In this document: positions 33,563-42,183 of the stretch, piece after piece | Layout of the letters: every line of letters begins with the position of its first letter | How positions within the stretch are numbered: position 1 is the first letter of the stretch | Origin: Byssovorax sp. | Lineage (GTDB): Bacteria > Myxococcota_A > Polyangia > Polyangiales > Polyangiaceae | DNA: 64,000 nucleotides | Reading direction: 5' to 3' | Assembly (NCBI GenBank): GCA_025362495.1 | Contig: JANYGI010000036.1 | Coordinates: 48,096-112,095, forward strand | Position numbers and translations under genes: made by a program | The notes under the pieces: generated by a model | What the model was told of the DNA's origin: nothing | What the model saw: the letters and a program-made list of their open reading frames with translations, nothing else | The model's database searches: none

Positions 33563-33919
33563 TCAGCTCTTGAGCTTGCCGTCGGCCTTGAGCTTCTTCA
33601 GCTCGGACAGGCCGCCGACGAGGGTGCCCTTCATGAACACCATCGGGAAGGTGGGGAAGCCGGCCCACAGCTTGATCGCGAGGCGCTCTTTCCACTGCGA
33701 GAAGTAGCTGCCGTACTCGAGGTAGGTGAACTTCACGCCCTCCTCGTCGAGGAGCTTGCGCGCGCCCTTGACGACGGGGTTCTGCTTCATGCCCACGACC
33801 ACGACAGGGTCGCTCGCCACGGTGGAGGCAACGGTGTCGACGATGCCGCGGTGGAACGAGGAGACGACTTCGAGGGCGGTGGGGGCGACCTTGTCGGCCG
33901 AGAGACGAGGCTGATCCAT
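33563..33919 (-). CDS. Glutaredoxin-fold protein lacking the active-site Cys
   Basis: 118 aa. 'VVVVGMKQNPVVKGARKLLDEEGVKFTYLEYGSYFSQWKERLAIKLWAGFPTFPMVFMKGTLVGGLSELKKL' is a monothiol-glutaredoxin-like sequence: the cis-Pro loop 'FPTFPMVF' and the glutathione-contacting 'GGLSELKKL' are kept. The CxxC/CGFS position at ~residues 46-50 reads N-P-V-V and the whole protein has no cysteine. It therefore cannot do thiol-disulphide chemistry and could instead bind glutathione or an Fe-S scaffold indirectly, or act as an adaptor. ATG at 33919 fits the length of the family. Monocistronic, convergent with HD-Pnk. Confidence 0.8.
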   Translation of the reverse strand: MDQPRLSADKVAPTALEVVSSFHRGIVDTVASTVASDPVVVVGMKQNPVVKGARKLLDEEGVKFTYLEYGSYFSQWKERLAIKLWAGFPTFPMVFMKGTLVGGLSELKKLKADGKLKS

Positions 33920-34043
33920 GGATGTGCTCTTTCTTGAAGGTTGAAGGCCGCACCTCTACCGCAACGCGAGCGGCCGGTCAGTCGCCACGAGCAGGCTTCA
34001 CATTTCAACATCCCGGGCGGAGCGGCGCGCTCGGTGGACCGGG

Positions 34044-34220
34044 TTACCGCCGACCCTTGAAGCCCATCATGTTCTGAACGACGGCCTCGCTCTCCTCGGC
34101 GACGGCGCCCTCTTCCGCGAGGCGATCGGCGCAGTCCTCGCACATTTTCTTCGTCTTCCCGGCCACCTTCACGCTCTTCAGCTCGTCGGCCTCGTTGCCG
34201 CATGTCTTGCACGTCGCCAT
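34044..34220 (-). CDS. 58-aa four-cysteine zinc-ribbon-like protein
   Basis: ATG at 34220, stop at 34044-34046. Translation begins 'MATCKTCGNEADELKSVKV', continues 'KKMCEDCADRLAEEG', and ends 'VVQNMMGFKGRR'. Cys4-x2-Cys7 and Cys27-x2-Cys30 form a treble-clef/zinc-ribbon spacing, so one zinc per chain is likely. Third-codon bias is strong. Small proteins of this layout occur widely in myxobacteria without assigned function. It is divergent from the PilZ gene (115 bp between starts). AGGAACACC before the ATG gives a usable ribosome binding site. Confidence 0.75.
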   Translation of the reverse strand: MATCKTCGNEADELKSVKVAGKTKKMCEDCADRLAEEGAVAEESEAVVQNMMGFKGRR

Positions 34221-34335
34221 CGGTGTTCCTTCTCTTCTTCTCGTGGGCCGGGGCCGCGCTCAATTTGGCCCCGCGGGCTCCCCCATCCTACCGTTTCCAT
34301 GGCCCGCCGGAGCAGGCCAAAGAGAGGGATTCAGC

Positions 34336-34665
34336 ATGGAGCGACGCTTCTCCTCGCGTGCGCAGGTCGACGTCCCGGTCAGCGCGTTCATCGACGGCAG
34401 CCGTCATGATTGCCGGGCCATCGACCTGTCGGCCAGCGGGATGGTCTTCCAACGAAACCGCAGCCTCGCCGTCCGCGAGCTGCCCGAGGTCAACCGGTTC
34501 GAGCTCTACCTCGGGCCGAACCGACCGATCCGCGCCCGCGCCCGCTCGGTGTGGGATCGCGACGGCCTCCAGGCCGTGCGCTTCGTGCTCATCCACGACG
34601 TCGATCGCCTGGTGATCGCCGAGCACCTCGATCGGCTCTCGCGCCTCCACCAGATGCTGCACTGA
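34336..34665 (+). CDS. PilZ-domain protein (c-di-GMP binding)
   Basis: 109 aa, ATG at 34336 after GAGAGGGAT. 'MERRFSSR' supplies the RxxxR (Arg4, Arg8) and 'IDLSASGMVF' the D/NxSxxG motif (Asp30 to Gly35) that together bind cyclic di-GMP. The remaining beta-barrel strands ('FELYLGPNRPIRARARSVW') fit a single-domain PilZ protein. In myxobacteria such proteins relay c-di-GMP to motility or exopolysaccharide machinery. No effector domain is attached, so it probably acts by protein-protein contact. Monocistronic; the next gene begins 71 bp later. Confidence 0.85.
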   Translation: MERRFSSRAQVDVPVSAFIDGSRHDCRAIDLSASGMVFQRNRSLAVRELPEVNRFELYLGPNRPIRARARSVWDRDGLQAVRFVLIHDVDRLVIAEHLDRLSRLHQMLH

Positions 34666-34736
34666 TCCGCGGGGCGGCGCGCGTCGCCCCGTAGATTGAT
34701 GCCATTCGGAAAAATCCGCGGTAACGTCGCGCCGCC

Positions 34737-35669
34737 ATGCTCGGACGCGTGCTCGCCATCGCCCTCAACACATACCGCGAGTCGGTCCGCGCCCGCATCC
34801 TCCTCGGCCTCGCGGGGATCGCCTTCGCGGTCGCGTTCTACTCGCTGATCGTCGGCGCCTACACCCTCAAGCACGCGCCGCGCGTCGTCAGCGATCTCGG
34901 GTCGGCCTCGATCTCGATCTTCAGCATCGCGGTCGCGGTGATCATCGGCGCGACCTCGCTCCACCGCGAGCTCGAGCAGAAGACGCTCTTCCCGATCCTC
35001 GCGCGACCGCTCGGCCGCAGCGAGTACCTCGTCGGCAAGTACCTCGGCACGCTGCTCACGATCGGCGTGTTCATCATGGCCGACGCGGGGCTCGTGCTGC
35101 TGATCAGCGCGGCGCTCGCGGACCGGCCCCTCCCGCTGGTGATCGGCTGCGGCCTCGCGACGGTCGCGCTGCTCGGCCTCGCGATGTGGAAGGTGCCATC
35201 GGCGCGCACGTTCGGCTTGATTCCCTGGTCAATCGCGCTGCTCGTGCTCGGCGCGGTGCTCGGGAGCGCGGCCGGTGAAGAGCGGCGCGTCGTCCTCGGC
35301 GGGGCCGCGCTGGCCTTCCTCGAGGTGGCGATCGTCGCGGCGATTGCCACCCTGTTCTCGTCGTTTTCTACACCGTTTCTCTCCGCCTTGTTGACGCTGG
35401 GCGTGGTGATCATCGGCCGCAGCGCCGACTCGCTCTCGCGCTTCCCCGTGAAGACGTTCGGGCAGCCGATGCACGATTTCGGGGTGTTCCTCGCCCATGT
35501 CGCGCCGAACCTCCACATCTTCGTGCCGCCGCGGCCGCTGCTCACGGGCGAGGCGATCGGCGCGGAGCTCGGGCCGTACCTCGGCATGGCGGCGCTCTCG
35601 GCGCTCGGCTGGTCGGTCGGCTTGCTCGCCGTGGCCAGCCTGATCTTTCGCCGCCGCGACTTCCTGTGA
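34737..35669 (+). CDS. ABC-2 type transporter permease
   Basis: 310 aa with six hydrophobic segments. 'MLGRVLAIALNTYRESVRARILLGL' and 'ATSLHRELEQKTLFPILARPLGRSEYLVGKYLG' are hallmarks of NosY/ABC-2 permeases: an amphipathic elbow helix followed by the E-L-E-Q-K-T/ARP-x-x-R-x-E-Y-x-x-G-K coupling loop. The C-terminus 'LIFRRRDFL' is the usual end. The ATP-binding subunit is not adjacent; it may be encoded elsewhere. Overlaps the next gene by 4 bp (GTGA). Substrate unknown. Confidence 0.85.
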   Translation: MLGRVLAIALNTYRESVRARILLGLAGIAFAVAFYSLIVGAYTLKHAPRVVSDLGSASISIFSIAVAVIIGATSLHRELEQKTLFPILARPLGRSEYLVGKYLGTLLTIGVFIMADAGLVLLISAALADRPLPLVIGCGLATVALLGLAMWKVPSARTFGLIPWSIALLVLGAVLGSAAGEERRVVLGGAALAFLEVAIVAAIATLFSSFSTPFLSALLTLGVVIIGRSADSLSRFPVKTFGQPMHDFGVFLAHVAPNLHIFVPPRPLLTGEAIGAELGPYLGMAALSALGWSVGLLAVASLIFRRRDFL

Positions 35670-36349
35670 CCGAGGCGAGCCCGCCGGCGCGATCCCTCGG
35701 GGCCGCGACGCTGTTCGGCGCCTTTCGCGGCCTGGCGATCGCGGCGCTGCTCCTCGCGGCGTCGACGGCGCGCGTGGTGACGTCGGGCGAGCGCGAGATC
35801 GCCGCGAGCACCGACGGCCTGCGCGCCGGCGATCCTCACGCGGCGACCGAGCACGCGCGCCGCGCTGCGGGCTGGTACGCGCCGGGCGCGCCGCACGTGC
35901 GCGTGGCCTACGATCGGCTGATCGCGCTCGCCACGACGGCCGAGGGGCTCGGCGATCGCGAGGCCTCGCTTTACGCGTGGCGCTCGGTGCGCACGGCCGC
36001 GATCGAGACACGCTGGCTCGTCACGCCGCACGAAGGCGATCTCGCGCGCGCCAACCTGGCGATCGCGCGCCTCGAAGCGGCGGCGCCGCGCCCGCCCGGC
36101 ACGCGCAACGAGCCGCCCGCCGCGGTGGAGCGCGAGGCGCTCGAAGCGCTGAGCCGTGACGAGGCGCCGCGCACGCCGTGGGTCGTGGCGCTGGTCCTCG
36201 CCGCGGCGGCGTGGATCACCGGGTCGGTCCTCGTGGTGCGCCGCGGGATCACGGCCGGTGGTCAGGTGAGCTGGAGCCGGGCGACGCCGGGGATCGCGAT
36301 CACCGCCGCCGGAATCGCGCTCTGGTTACTGGCCATCTGGCGCGCCTGA
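35666..36349 (+). CDS. Membrane protein coupled to ABC-2 permease
   Basis: 227 aa from a GTG that overlaps the permease stop (GTGA), so coupled translation is likely. An N-terminal helix ('LFGAFRGLAIAALLLAAST') is followed by a ~130-residue extracytoplasmic helical domain with two repeat-like helices ('AATEHARRAAGWYAPGAPHVRVAYDRLIALATTAEGL'), then two C-terminal helices ('WVVALVLAAAAWITGSVLVVRR', 'AIAGIALWLLAIWRA'-like). No known domain is recognised. Position suggests an accessory subunit of the transporter. Its stop is only 9 bp from the convergent Cys-rich lipoprotein gene. Confidence 0.65.
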   Translation: MTEASPPARSLGAATLFGAFRGLAIAALLLAASTARVVTSGEREIAASTDGLRAGDPHAATEHARRAAGWYAPGAPHVRVAYDRLIALATTAEGLGDREASLYAWRSVRTAAIETRWLVTPHEGDLARANLAIARLEAAAPRPPGTRNEPPAAVEREALEALSRDEAPRTPWVVALVLAAAAWITGSVLVVRRGITAGGQVSWSRATPGIAITAAGIALWLLAIWRA

Positions 36350-36358
36350 GCCGCGGAT

Positions 36359-37408
36359 TCAGCCGCCGGGACATTTGGGGCAGCCCTGCGTCGCATCCCC
36401 GCAGTCGATCCCCGTTTCCGCGCCGTTCTTCACGCCGTCGGCGCACGTGGGGGCCTGGCAGATGCCGGACTGGCAAACACCGCTGTTACAGTCGCTGCCG
36501 ACGCTGCATTTCTTGACCGGCTGGCATTTCGTAGCGCAGTTCGGTCCACCGCAGTCGGTGTCCGTCTCCAGGTCGTTCTTCACGCCGTCAGAGCAGCTCG
36601 GGACGGTGCACTTGAGCTTGTTTTCGCCGCTCGGCTTCATGCACACGCCGCTCACGCAGTCGCTGGGCAGCTCGCAGTACTTGCCGTCGTCGCAGGGGGC
36701 GCAGCTCCCGCCACAGTCCTTGTCGCTCTCCCCGTTGTCCTGGAGGCCGTCATTGCAGGCCACGGGCGAGCAATGGCCATCGAGGCACACGGGATTGCTG
36801 GAGCCGCAGTTGCCGGTGTTGCCGTTGATGCACTCGACACAGGCCCCTTGCCCGTTGCAGACGCCCGTCGTCCCGCACGGGAGGCCCGCCTTGATGGTGT
36901 TGACCGGCGCGCCGTTGATGCAGGTATCGTCGGTGCAGGGGTTCCCGTCGTCGTAGACGTCGGTCTTGTTCTCTTCCGACACCAGCTTGGCCTTCTGGCA
37001 TTTCGCGACGTGGCAATCGCCGTAGAGCTGCGAGTACGAGTTGCCATCCGGCTGGGCCTGATGGAGAGCGCAGTGCCCGCTGATGCAAGTGTAGTCGCCG
37101 CAAAGCGTGTTCGTTCCGCCGCAGTCCGCGGCGGTCGTGCAGCTCGTCACCGCGCCGGTCCCGGTGCTCCCGCTCGCCGAGGCGCTGCTCGCGCTCGTGA
37201 CCGCATCGCCGCCGGAGCCGCCGCTGCCGCTGACGCTCCCGCTACTGCTGCTGACGCCGGTGCTACCGGTGCCGAGGCTGCCGCCCGCGCCCGTGCACTT
37301 CAGCAGATCGGCGCAATCATCCGGGGCGAACAGGCACCCCTGGGCCCAGGAGGCGAGTCCGATCGCGCCGAGCCCGGCGAGGATCCATCCGAGTCGAGCG
37401 TGGCGCAT
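36359..37408 (-). CDS. Cys-rich lipoprotein, copy 1 of an inverted duplicate
   Basis: 349 aa from the Met at 37408 (or 37420). Signal peptide 'LGWILAGLGAIGLASWAQGC' with a lipobox Cys. A Ser/Gly/Thr-rich spacer (~residues 40-90) precedes ~260 residues of Cys-rich modules: 'CGDYTCISGHCALHQAQPDG', 'CNGQGACVECINGNTGNCG', 'CNDGLQDNGESDKDCGGSCAPC', 'CSDGVKNDLETDTDCGG'. These C-x-D-G-x-x-N-x-x-E-T-D-x-D-C-G-G units recur in myxobacterial surface proteins. From 'HCALHQAQ' onward it is nearly identical to the protein at 40018. Third gene of a minus-strand operon (5-12 bp after the TPR gene). Probable disulphide-rich surface protein. Confidence 0.75.
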   Translation of the reverse strand: MRHARLGWILAGLGAIGLASWAQGCLFAPDDCADLLKCTGAGGSLGTGSTGVSSSSGSVSGSGGSGGDAVTSASSASASGSTGTGAVTSCTTAADCGGTNTLCGDYTCISGHCALHQAQPDGNSYSQLYGDCHVAKCQKAKLVSEENKTDVYDDGNPCTDDTCINGAPVNTIKAGLPCGTTGVCNGQGACVECINGNTGNCGSSNPVCLDGHCSPVACNDGLQDNGESDKDCGGSCAPCDDGKYCELPSDCVSGVCMKPSGENKLKCTVPSCSDGVKNDLETDTDCGGPNCATKCQPVKKCSVGSDCNSGVCQSGICQAPTCADGVKNGAETGIDCGDATQGCPKCPGG

Positions 37409-37425
37409 GATGGCTTTCAAGGGGT

Positions 37426-38466
37426 TCAGAACGTGCCAATCGCCGAGAGGCCCACTCCGCTCGCTCCGACGCTCGGGAGCACGCGGATCGTCGCGTCGGC
37501 GGGCGGCGCCGCGCTCGGGGTCGGCCAGAGAAAATACGTCACCGCGCCGGCCGCGACGACGCCCGAGCCGAGCAGCGTCCAGAACGCCGCGTTGCTGAGG
37601 TTGCCCGCCGATCCTGCCGTGGCGGCGAGCGCCGCGCAGTCCGGGCCGGGGACGTTGCAGTCGGCGCCGGCGAGCCTCGCGCGCATCGTCGCCGCCTCGG
37701 CCTTCTTGCCGTTGGCGGCCGCCACCAGCGCGATCCCGGCGCCGATCCCCACGAGCGCCGCGCCGCCGAGGGCGAGGCCCGGGGCGAGGCTTCGGTGCGG
37801 GGCATCGGGGTGCGGCGGCGGGTCATTGAACACTGGTACTGGCACGCTCGGGCGCGCTGCGGCCGGGGCGCCGTCGCCGGGCTCGAGGCCTGGAATCGTG
37901 ATCTCCAGCGTCCCCGAGCGGGCCTGTTGCTCCTGCTCCCAGGTCTTCTTTCCGGGCGCGGTGGCGGAGATCAGGTGAGAGCCCGGATCCACCGCCACGC
38001 CCCGGCCCCACTGCGCCTCGTCGACGACGGCCCCGTCGCGGCGCACGATCAGGCCGGGCACGCGCGCGCTCGGCGCCACGACGATCAGGATCCGCGTCAA
38101 CCGAGGCTCCAGCGCCGTCGCGCGCGCGGTGGCGTGGGCCGCGCGATCGTCGCGCCCGGCGGCCTGCGCTTCGCTCACGACCTGGCGAAAGAGCGCCCAG
38201 GCGCTGGCGGTGCGGCCGAGCTTCTCCCAGCACTCCGCCAGGCGAAACTGCGTCCCCATCGCGGGATCGAGGCGCTGCGACTCCTCGAGCTTCGGGCACG
38301 CCTCGGCGGGCTGGCCCTGATCGAGGAGCTTCATCCCTTCGTCGAAGGCCTTCTGGGCGGCCTTCTCGGGTGGGAGCTGCGCCAGCGCCGGGCGCGAGGC
38401 GGCGCCGAAGGCCAGCGACGCGGCGAGGACGAGAGCGGCGGGCCGCAGGCGACGGATCGAGGTCAT
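37426..38466 (-). CDS. Periplasmic TPR protein with C-terminal helices and -GTF end
   Basis: 346 aa, ATG at 38466, overlapping the upstream stop (ATGA). Signal peptide 'LVLAASLAFGAASRPALA', then TPRs ('KAFDEGMKLLDQGQPAEACPKLEESQRLDPAMGTQFRLAECWEKLGR'). A PEGA-like beta domain follows ('LIVRRDGAVVDEAQWGRGVAVDPGSHLISATAPGKKTW'), then two hydrophobic helices ('LALGGAALVGIGAGIALVAA', 'LLGSGVVAAGAVTYFLWP') and the terminus 'LPSVGASGVGLSAIGTF'. The same architecture recurs at 56673 and 61104. Middle gene of an operon between two Cys-rich lipoproteins. It probably anchors at the membrane and binds cell wall or the lipoproteins; unproven. Confidence 0.75.
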   Translation of the reverse strand: MTSIRRLRPAALVLAASLAFGAASRPALAQLPPEKAAQKAFDEGMKLLDQGQPAEACPKLEESQRLDPAMGTQFRLAECWEKLGRTASAWALFRQVVSEAQAAGRDDRAAHATARATALEPRLTRILIVVAPSARVPGLIVRRDGAVVDEAQWGRGVAVDPGSHLISATAPGKKTWEQEQQARSGTLEITIPGLEPGDGAPAAARPSVPVPVFNDPPPHPDAPHRSLAPGLALGGAALVGIGAGIALVAAANGKKAEAATMRARLAGADCNVPGPDCAALAATAGSAGNLSNAAFWTLLGSGVVAAGAVTYFLWPTPSAAPPADATIRVLPSVGASGVGLSAIGTF

Positions 38467-39737
38467 TTGCAGGTGCTCGGAAAACCGTTGCAGACGCCGC
38501 TGTTGCACAGGAACAGCACCGGCACGGCGGGGGAGCAATACGCGTCCTTGGGCAGCCTGCAGACGCCGTAGGACGTGGTGACGTTGACCCCGCACGTCGA
38601 CCCGGGAGAGCAGTCGGCGTTGGAGCTGCACGCCTTGCAAGCGCCGCCGTTGCAATAGCCGCTCAGGCAATCGATGTTGCTGCTGCAGGCCGCCGTGAGG
38701 TCGAGCTGGCACAGGCCGTACTGGCACTTCCCGCCGGCGCAATCGGTGTCTCCGTTGCACGGCGCGCCGCCGGCCCCCTTGCACACGCCCGACACGCACA
38801 CGTTCGACTTGCAGTCGCCGTTGACGTTGCAGCTCGCGCAGATCGTGCTGTTGCAGCGCTCCGTCGCGCAGTAGAGATCGTCGCTGCAGCTGATGCCAGA
38901 CGGGGCGCGGCAGAGGCCGACCAGGCAAATGGTGCTGGCGCAGTCGGCGGCCACCGCGCACGTGGTGCCCGCGGCGCCCTTGCACTGGCCGACGTTGTTG
39001 CACTCGCCGGTCCCGCATGTGGTGCCCTGCGGCGCGGCCGGGTAGGGGTCCCCGCTCGCATCGCAGACGTTCAGCGTGCACGGGTTCTGATCGTCGACGG
39101 GCGCGTCGGTCGTGTCGACCATCGGCGTCGGCATCCCGTTGTTGCACACGCTGACCTTGCAGTCGTGCGGCGCCTGGGTGTTCGCGTTCCCGGTCGCGTT
39201 CTGCATCGTGCACGTCGATCCGGTGCAGGTCGGCACGACGCAGCCATCGGCCGTCGGCGCGCCGCAGTCGCTGTTCACGGTGCACGTCGGGCACATCGTC
39301 GAGACGCCGTCGCAGACGAGCGCGCTGCCCGGAGCGCAGAGCGCGCCGGCCGCCTTCAGCGGGTGCGATTCCACGCCGCCGCTGCACACGTCGTCGGTGC
39401 AGGCCAGGCCATCCGGAGGCTTCGTCGCGTCGTTCGCGGTGCTCACGCACGCGCCGCCCGTGCACACGTCGTCGGTGCAGGGCTTGCCGTCGTCGCACTC
39501 GCTGTTCTGCGAGCAGCCGCCGCCCGTGCTCGCGCACGCGCTCGTCGTCGTCGCGTCGGTCGTGGTGATCGACGACGTCGAGGCGCTGCCGCCGGTGCCG
39601 GTGGGGATCCCTTCCAGGTTGAGCGTGCAGCCGCCCGGCGCTGCGATCACGAGGCCGACGAGCGCGAGCCCGGCGCCGACGCCGAGCGCCTGCGATCCGC
39701 GACGGTACGAGTGAAAAAAGCTCTTCCTGGAAGCCAT
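38463..39737 (-). CDS. Cys-rich surface lipoprotein, first gene of operon
   Basis: 424 aa, ATG at 39737 (MASRKSFFHSY). The signal peptide 'LGVGAGLALVGLVIAAPGGC' supplies a lipobox Cys followed by TLNLEG. After a Ser/Thr spacer there are many short Cys modules of the type 'C..DDVCTGGACV', 'CAVAADCASTICLVGLC', 'CNGDTDCAGGKCQYGLC', about 45 Cys in all. No enzymatic residues are apparent; it resembles myxobacterial disulphide-rich surface or EGF-like proteins. It overlaps the TPR gene by 4 bp and is divergent from a second Cys-rich lipoprotein gene (280 bp between starts). Confidence 0.7.
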   Translation of the reverse strand: MASRKSFFHSYRRGSQALGVGAGLALVGLVIAAPGGCTLNLEGIPTGTGGSASTSSITTTDATTTSACASTGGGCSQNSECDDGKPCTDDVCTGGACVSTANDATKPPDGLACTDDVCSGGVESHPLKAAGALCAPGSALVCDGVSTMCPTCTVNSDCGAPTADGCVVPTCTGSTCTMQNATGNANTQAPHDCKVSVCNNGMPTPMVDTTDAPVDDQNPCTLNVCDASGDPYPAAPQGTTCGTGECNNVGQCKGAAGTTCAVAADCASTICLVGLCRAPSGISCSDDLYCATERCNSTICASCNVNGDCKSNVCVSGVCKGAGGAPCNGDTDCAGGKCQYGLCQLDLTAACSSNIDCLSGYCNGGACKACSSNADCSPGSTCGVNVTTSYGVCRLPKDAYCSPAVPVLFLCNSGVCNGFPSTCK

Positions 39738-40017
39738 GGAATCTCCGTGACCGCGTGGGCTGGTCCGTCCGCGCCGATTGTCCTCGATTTGCGACGCCGC
39801 GTGCACTCCTCGGCGGCGTCGAGCAAAAACCGGTCGGAATCTCGGTGTTTCAGCAGGTTTGTCACATCGTTGACGTTGTGCTCCGCTCGAAATCCCGGGT
39901 AGAGAAGACCGCTGGAAACGTTTTGCGGTGGTTCCGCCCGCGCGTTCTTCGTTACCATCCGAGACAACCGTGCCCCAGCCCTCTTCTTTGTCTTCAATGC
40001 GCGGAAAGGAGCTTCTC

Positions 40018-41046
40018 ATGCGTGACGCTTGGTTGCCTTTGGGTCTGATTGTCCTCGTGGGCGCCGCGGCGCCGCTGGCCTGTGGTCAGGCCTTCGAGCT
40101 CACCGGGAGCACCAGCACCGGCGCCAACGGCTCCGGCGGCGGATCGCCGGCCACGACGACGGCCTCCAGCGGTGGAGCGTCGTCGAGCGCCGGCGGCGAC
40201 AGCAGCAGCTCGACGTCGGCCGGATCGGGCTCGACGAGCACCGGCATGAGCATGGGGACCCCGTGCGTCATCGCCGCCGACTGCCCCGGGACCAACACCG
40301 CCTGCGGCTTCTACTTCTGCCTGATGGGGCACTGCGCGCTCCATCAGGCCCAGCCGGATGGCAACTCGTACTCGCAGCTCTACGGCGATTGCCACGTCGC
40401 GAAATGCCAGAAGGCCAAGCTGGTGTCGGAAGAGAACAAGACCGACGTCTACGACGACGGTAACCCCTGCACCGAAGACACCTGCGACAACGGCAATCCC
40501 GTCAACAAGATCAAGGCGGGCCTCCCGTGCGGCACGACGGGCGTCTGCAACGGGCAAGGGGCCTGTGTCGAGTGCATCAATGGCAACACCGGCAACTGCG
40601 GCGTCAGCGACCCCGTGTGCCTCGATGGCCATTGCTCGCCGCTGGCCTGCAATGACGGCCTCCAGGACAACGGGGAGAGCGACAAGGACTGTGGCGGGAG
40701 CTGCGCCCACTGCGACGACGGCAAGTACTGCGAGCTGCCCGGCGACTGCGTGAGCGGCGTGTGCATGAAGCCGAGCGGCGAAAACAAGCTCAAGTGCACG
40801 GTCCCGAGCTGCTCGGACGGCGTGAAGAACGGTCAGGAGACGGACACCGACTGCGGTGGACCGGACTGCCAGGGCAAGTGTCCGGTCAACGGCGCCTGTC
40901 ATGTCGGCAGCGACTGCAGCAGTGGAGTGTGCCAGTCCGGGAGCTGCAAGGCCCCCACGTGCGTCGACGGCGTGAAGAACGGCGCGGAGACCGGCGTCGA
41001 CTGCGGCATGAGCATCCCGGCCTGCCCGAAGTGCCCCGGCACCTGA
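40018..41046 (+). CDS. Cys-rich lipoprotein, copy 2 of an inverted duplicate
   Basis: 342 aa. ATG at 40018 with AAAGGAG six bases upstream; the signal peptide 'LGLIVLVGAAAPLACG' has a lipobox Cys. A Ser/Gly/Thr-rich spacer (~25-80) differs from copy 1, but from 'GHCALHQAQPDGNSYSQLYG' to the end ('CPKCPG') it is ~90% identical to the protein at 36359 and on the opposite strand. The repeated unit 'DGVKNGxETxxDCGG' occurs twice and 'CxxGVCQSGxC' once. Likely surface-exposed and disulphide-rich. A strong hairpin follows the stop. Confidence 0.75.
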   Translation: MRDAWLPLGLIVLVGAAAPLACGQAFELTGSTSTGANGSGGGSPATTTASSGGASSSAGGDSSSSTSAGSGSTSTGMSMGTPCVIAADCPGTNTACGFYFCLMGHCALHQAQPDGNSYSQLYGDCHVAKCQKAKLVSEENKTDVYDDGNPCTEDTCDNGNPVNKIKAGLPCGTTGVCNGQGACVECINGNTGNCGVSDPVCLDGHCSPLACNDGLQDNGESDKDCGGSCAHCDDGKYCELPGDCVSGVCMKPSGENKLKCTVPSCSDGVKNGQETDTDCGGPDCQGKCPVNGACHVGSDCSSGVCQSGSCKAPTCVDGVKNGAETGVDCGMSIPACPKCPGT

Positions 41047-41053
41047 GGCGACC

Positions 41054-41093
41054 GAGAGAGGGAGCGCGCAGCGAGCTGCAGACTCCCTCTCTC
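41054..41093. terminator. Bidirectional hairpin between the Cys-rich gene and the kinase
   Basis: GAGAGAGGGAG (41054-41064) is exactly complementary to 41083-41093, with an inner GCAGC/GCTGC stem. It sits between the convergent stops at 41046 and 41105. Confidence 0.7.
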
Positions 41094-41104
41094 CACTCTC
41101 CCTC

Positions 41105-42016
41105 TCACCCTGGGAGGCGGAAAGTGGCTCGGGCTTTTTCGGCGCTGGGGGTCGAGCCGCTCATCACGATGCGGAGGAGATCGTTCCACATCGTGCTGAC
41201 GTACGGGTAGCGGTGGTCTTTGTCGATCGCGAGGGCCTGGGCTACCCAGGCGTCGACGGCGGGCGGGAGATCGGGGCGGAAGGTCGTGAGCTTCGGGCGG
41301 TCGTCCTTGATCGCCTTCATGAACAGCTCGAGCGGGTTCGGGGCGGTGAACGGCGCGCGGCCCGCGAGGCAGCGGTAGGCGACGGCGGCGAGCGAGTAGA
41401 CGTCGATGCGGTGATCGAACGCCTCGCAGCGCCAGACCTCGGGCGCGATGTAGCTCGGCGAGCCGGCGATCATCCCGGCCTGGGTGAGCTGCTCGGAGCC
41501 CTGGATCTTCACCAGGCCGAAGTCCATCAGGCGCACGCCGCCGCCGGCCTCGGGGTTGACGCGGAAGATGTTGGCCGGCTTCACGTCGCGGTGAATGATG
41601 CCCTTCGTGTGCGCCATGTGGAGCGCGCGGGCGACTGGATCGAGCGAGCGGAGCACCTCGAAGGCGCTCATGCGATCGCCGAAGCCTTCGAGCTCCCAGA
41701 GGTGATCGTCGAGCGTCTCGCCGTCGAGCAGCTCCATGACCATGAAGACCGAGCCGTCGGCGTCGGTGCCGAACGCGTGGACGCGGACGACGCTCTCGCC
41801 CCAGAGCATCTGCAGCGACTGGGCCTCGCGCTCGAGGCGCACGGCGAACTGCGGATCTTCGGCGATGTTCTGGCGCAGGAGCTTGAGCGCGACGCGCGTG
41901 CCCGTCTGCTTGTCGGTCGACGCGTAAACCACGCCGTGCCCTCCGCGGCCGATCTCCCGCTCCAGCAGGTATCGCCCGTCGATCACTTCCCCCGGCTGCG
42001 GATCTCCTGTGCTCAC
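41105..42016 (-). CDS. Cytoplasmic Ser/Thr protein kinase (Hanks type)
   Basis: 303 aa, GTG start at 42016 proposed ('STGDPQPGEVIDGRYLLEREIGRGGHGVVYA'); the exact start is uncertain because the local Shine-Dalgarno is weak. Glycine loop 'GRGGHGVVY', ATP-anchoring Lys in 'VALKLL', catalytic loop 'IIHRDVKPANIF', 'LMDFGLVKI' and 'YIAPEVWR' are all intact, so it should be active as an RD-type kinase. No transmembrane segment or extra sensor domain follows; the chain ends soon after the kinase fold ('STMWNDLLRIVMSGS'). Divergent from the xerC-like gene. Substrate unknown. Confidence 0.85.
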   Translation of the reverse strand: MSTGDPQPGEVIDGRYLLEREIGRGGHGVVYASTDKQTGTRVALKLLRQNIAEDPQFAVRLEREAQSLQMLWGESVVRVHAFGTDADGSVFMVMELLDGETLDDHLWELEGFGDRMSAFEVLRSLDPVARALHMAHTKGIIHRDVKPANIFRVNPEAGGGVRLMDFGLVKIQGSEQLTQAGMIAGSPSYIAPEVWRCEAFDHRIDVYSLAAVAYRCLAGRAPFTAPNPLELFMKAIKDDRPKLTTFRPDLPPAVDAWVAQALAIDKDHRYPYVSTMWNDLLRIVMSGSTPSAEKARATFRLPG

Positions 42017-42183
42017 TGGCGTCGACGAGCATCGTAGGCCTCCCGGCGAAACAGGCCTAATTTTGAGGCGCCGCGCGGCGAGCGCGCCCGCGCGCTCGCG
42101 TCGACCCGCGGCTTCGAGGCCGGCGCGCGGGCAACGCGAGGCTGCCAAGCCTTTGCCCTCCCGGGCGGGGCGGTGGTACGAGC

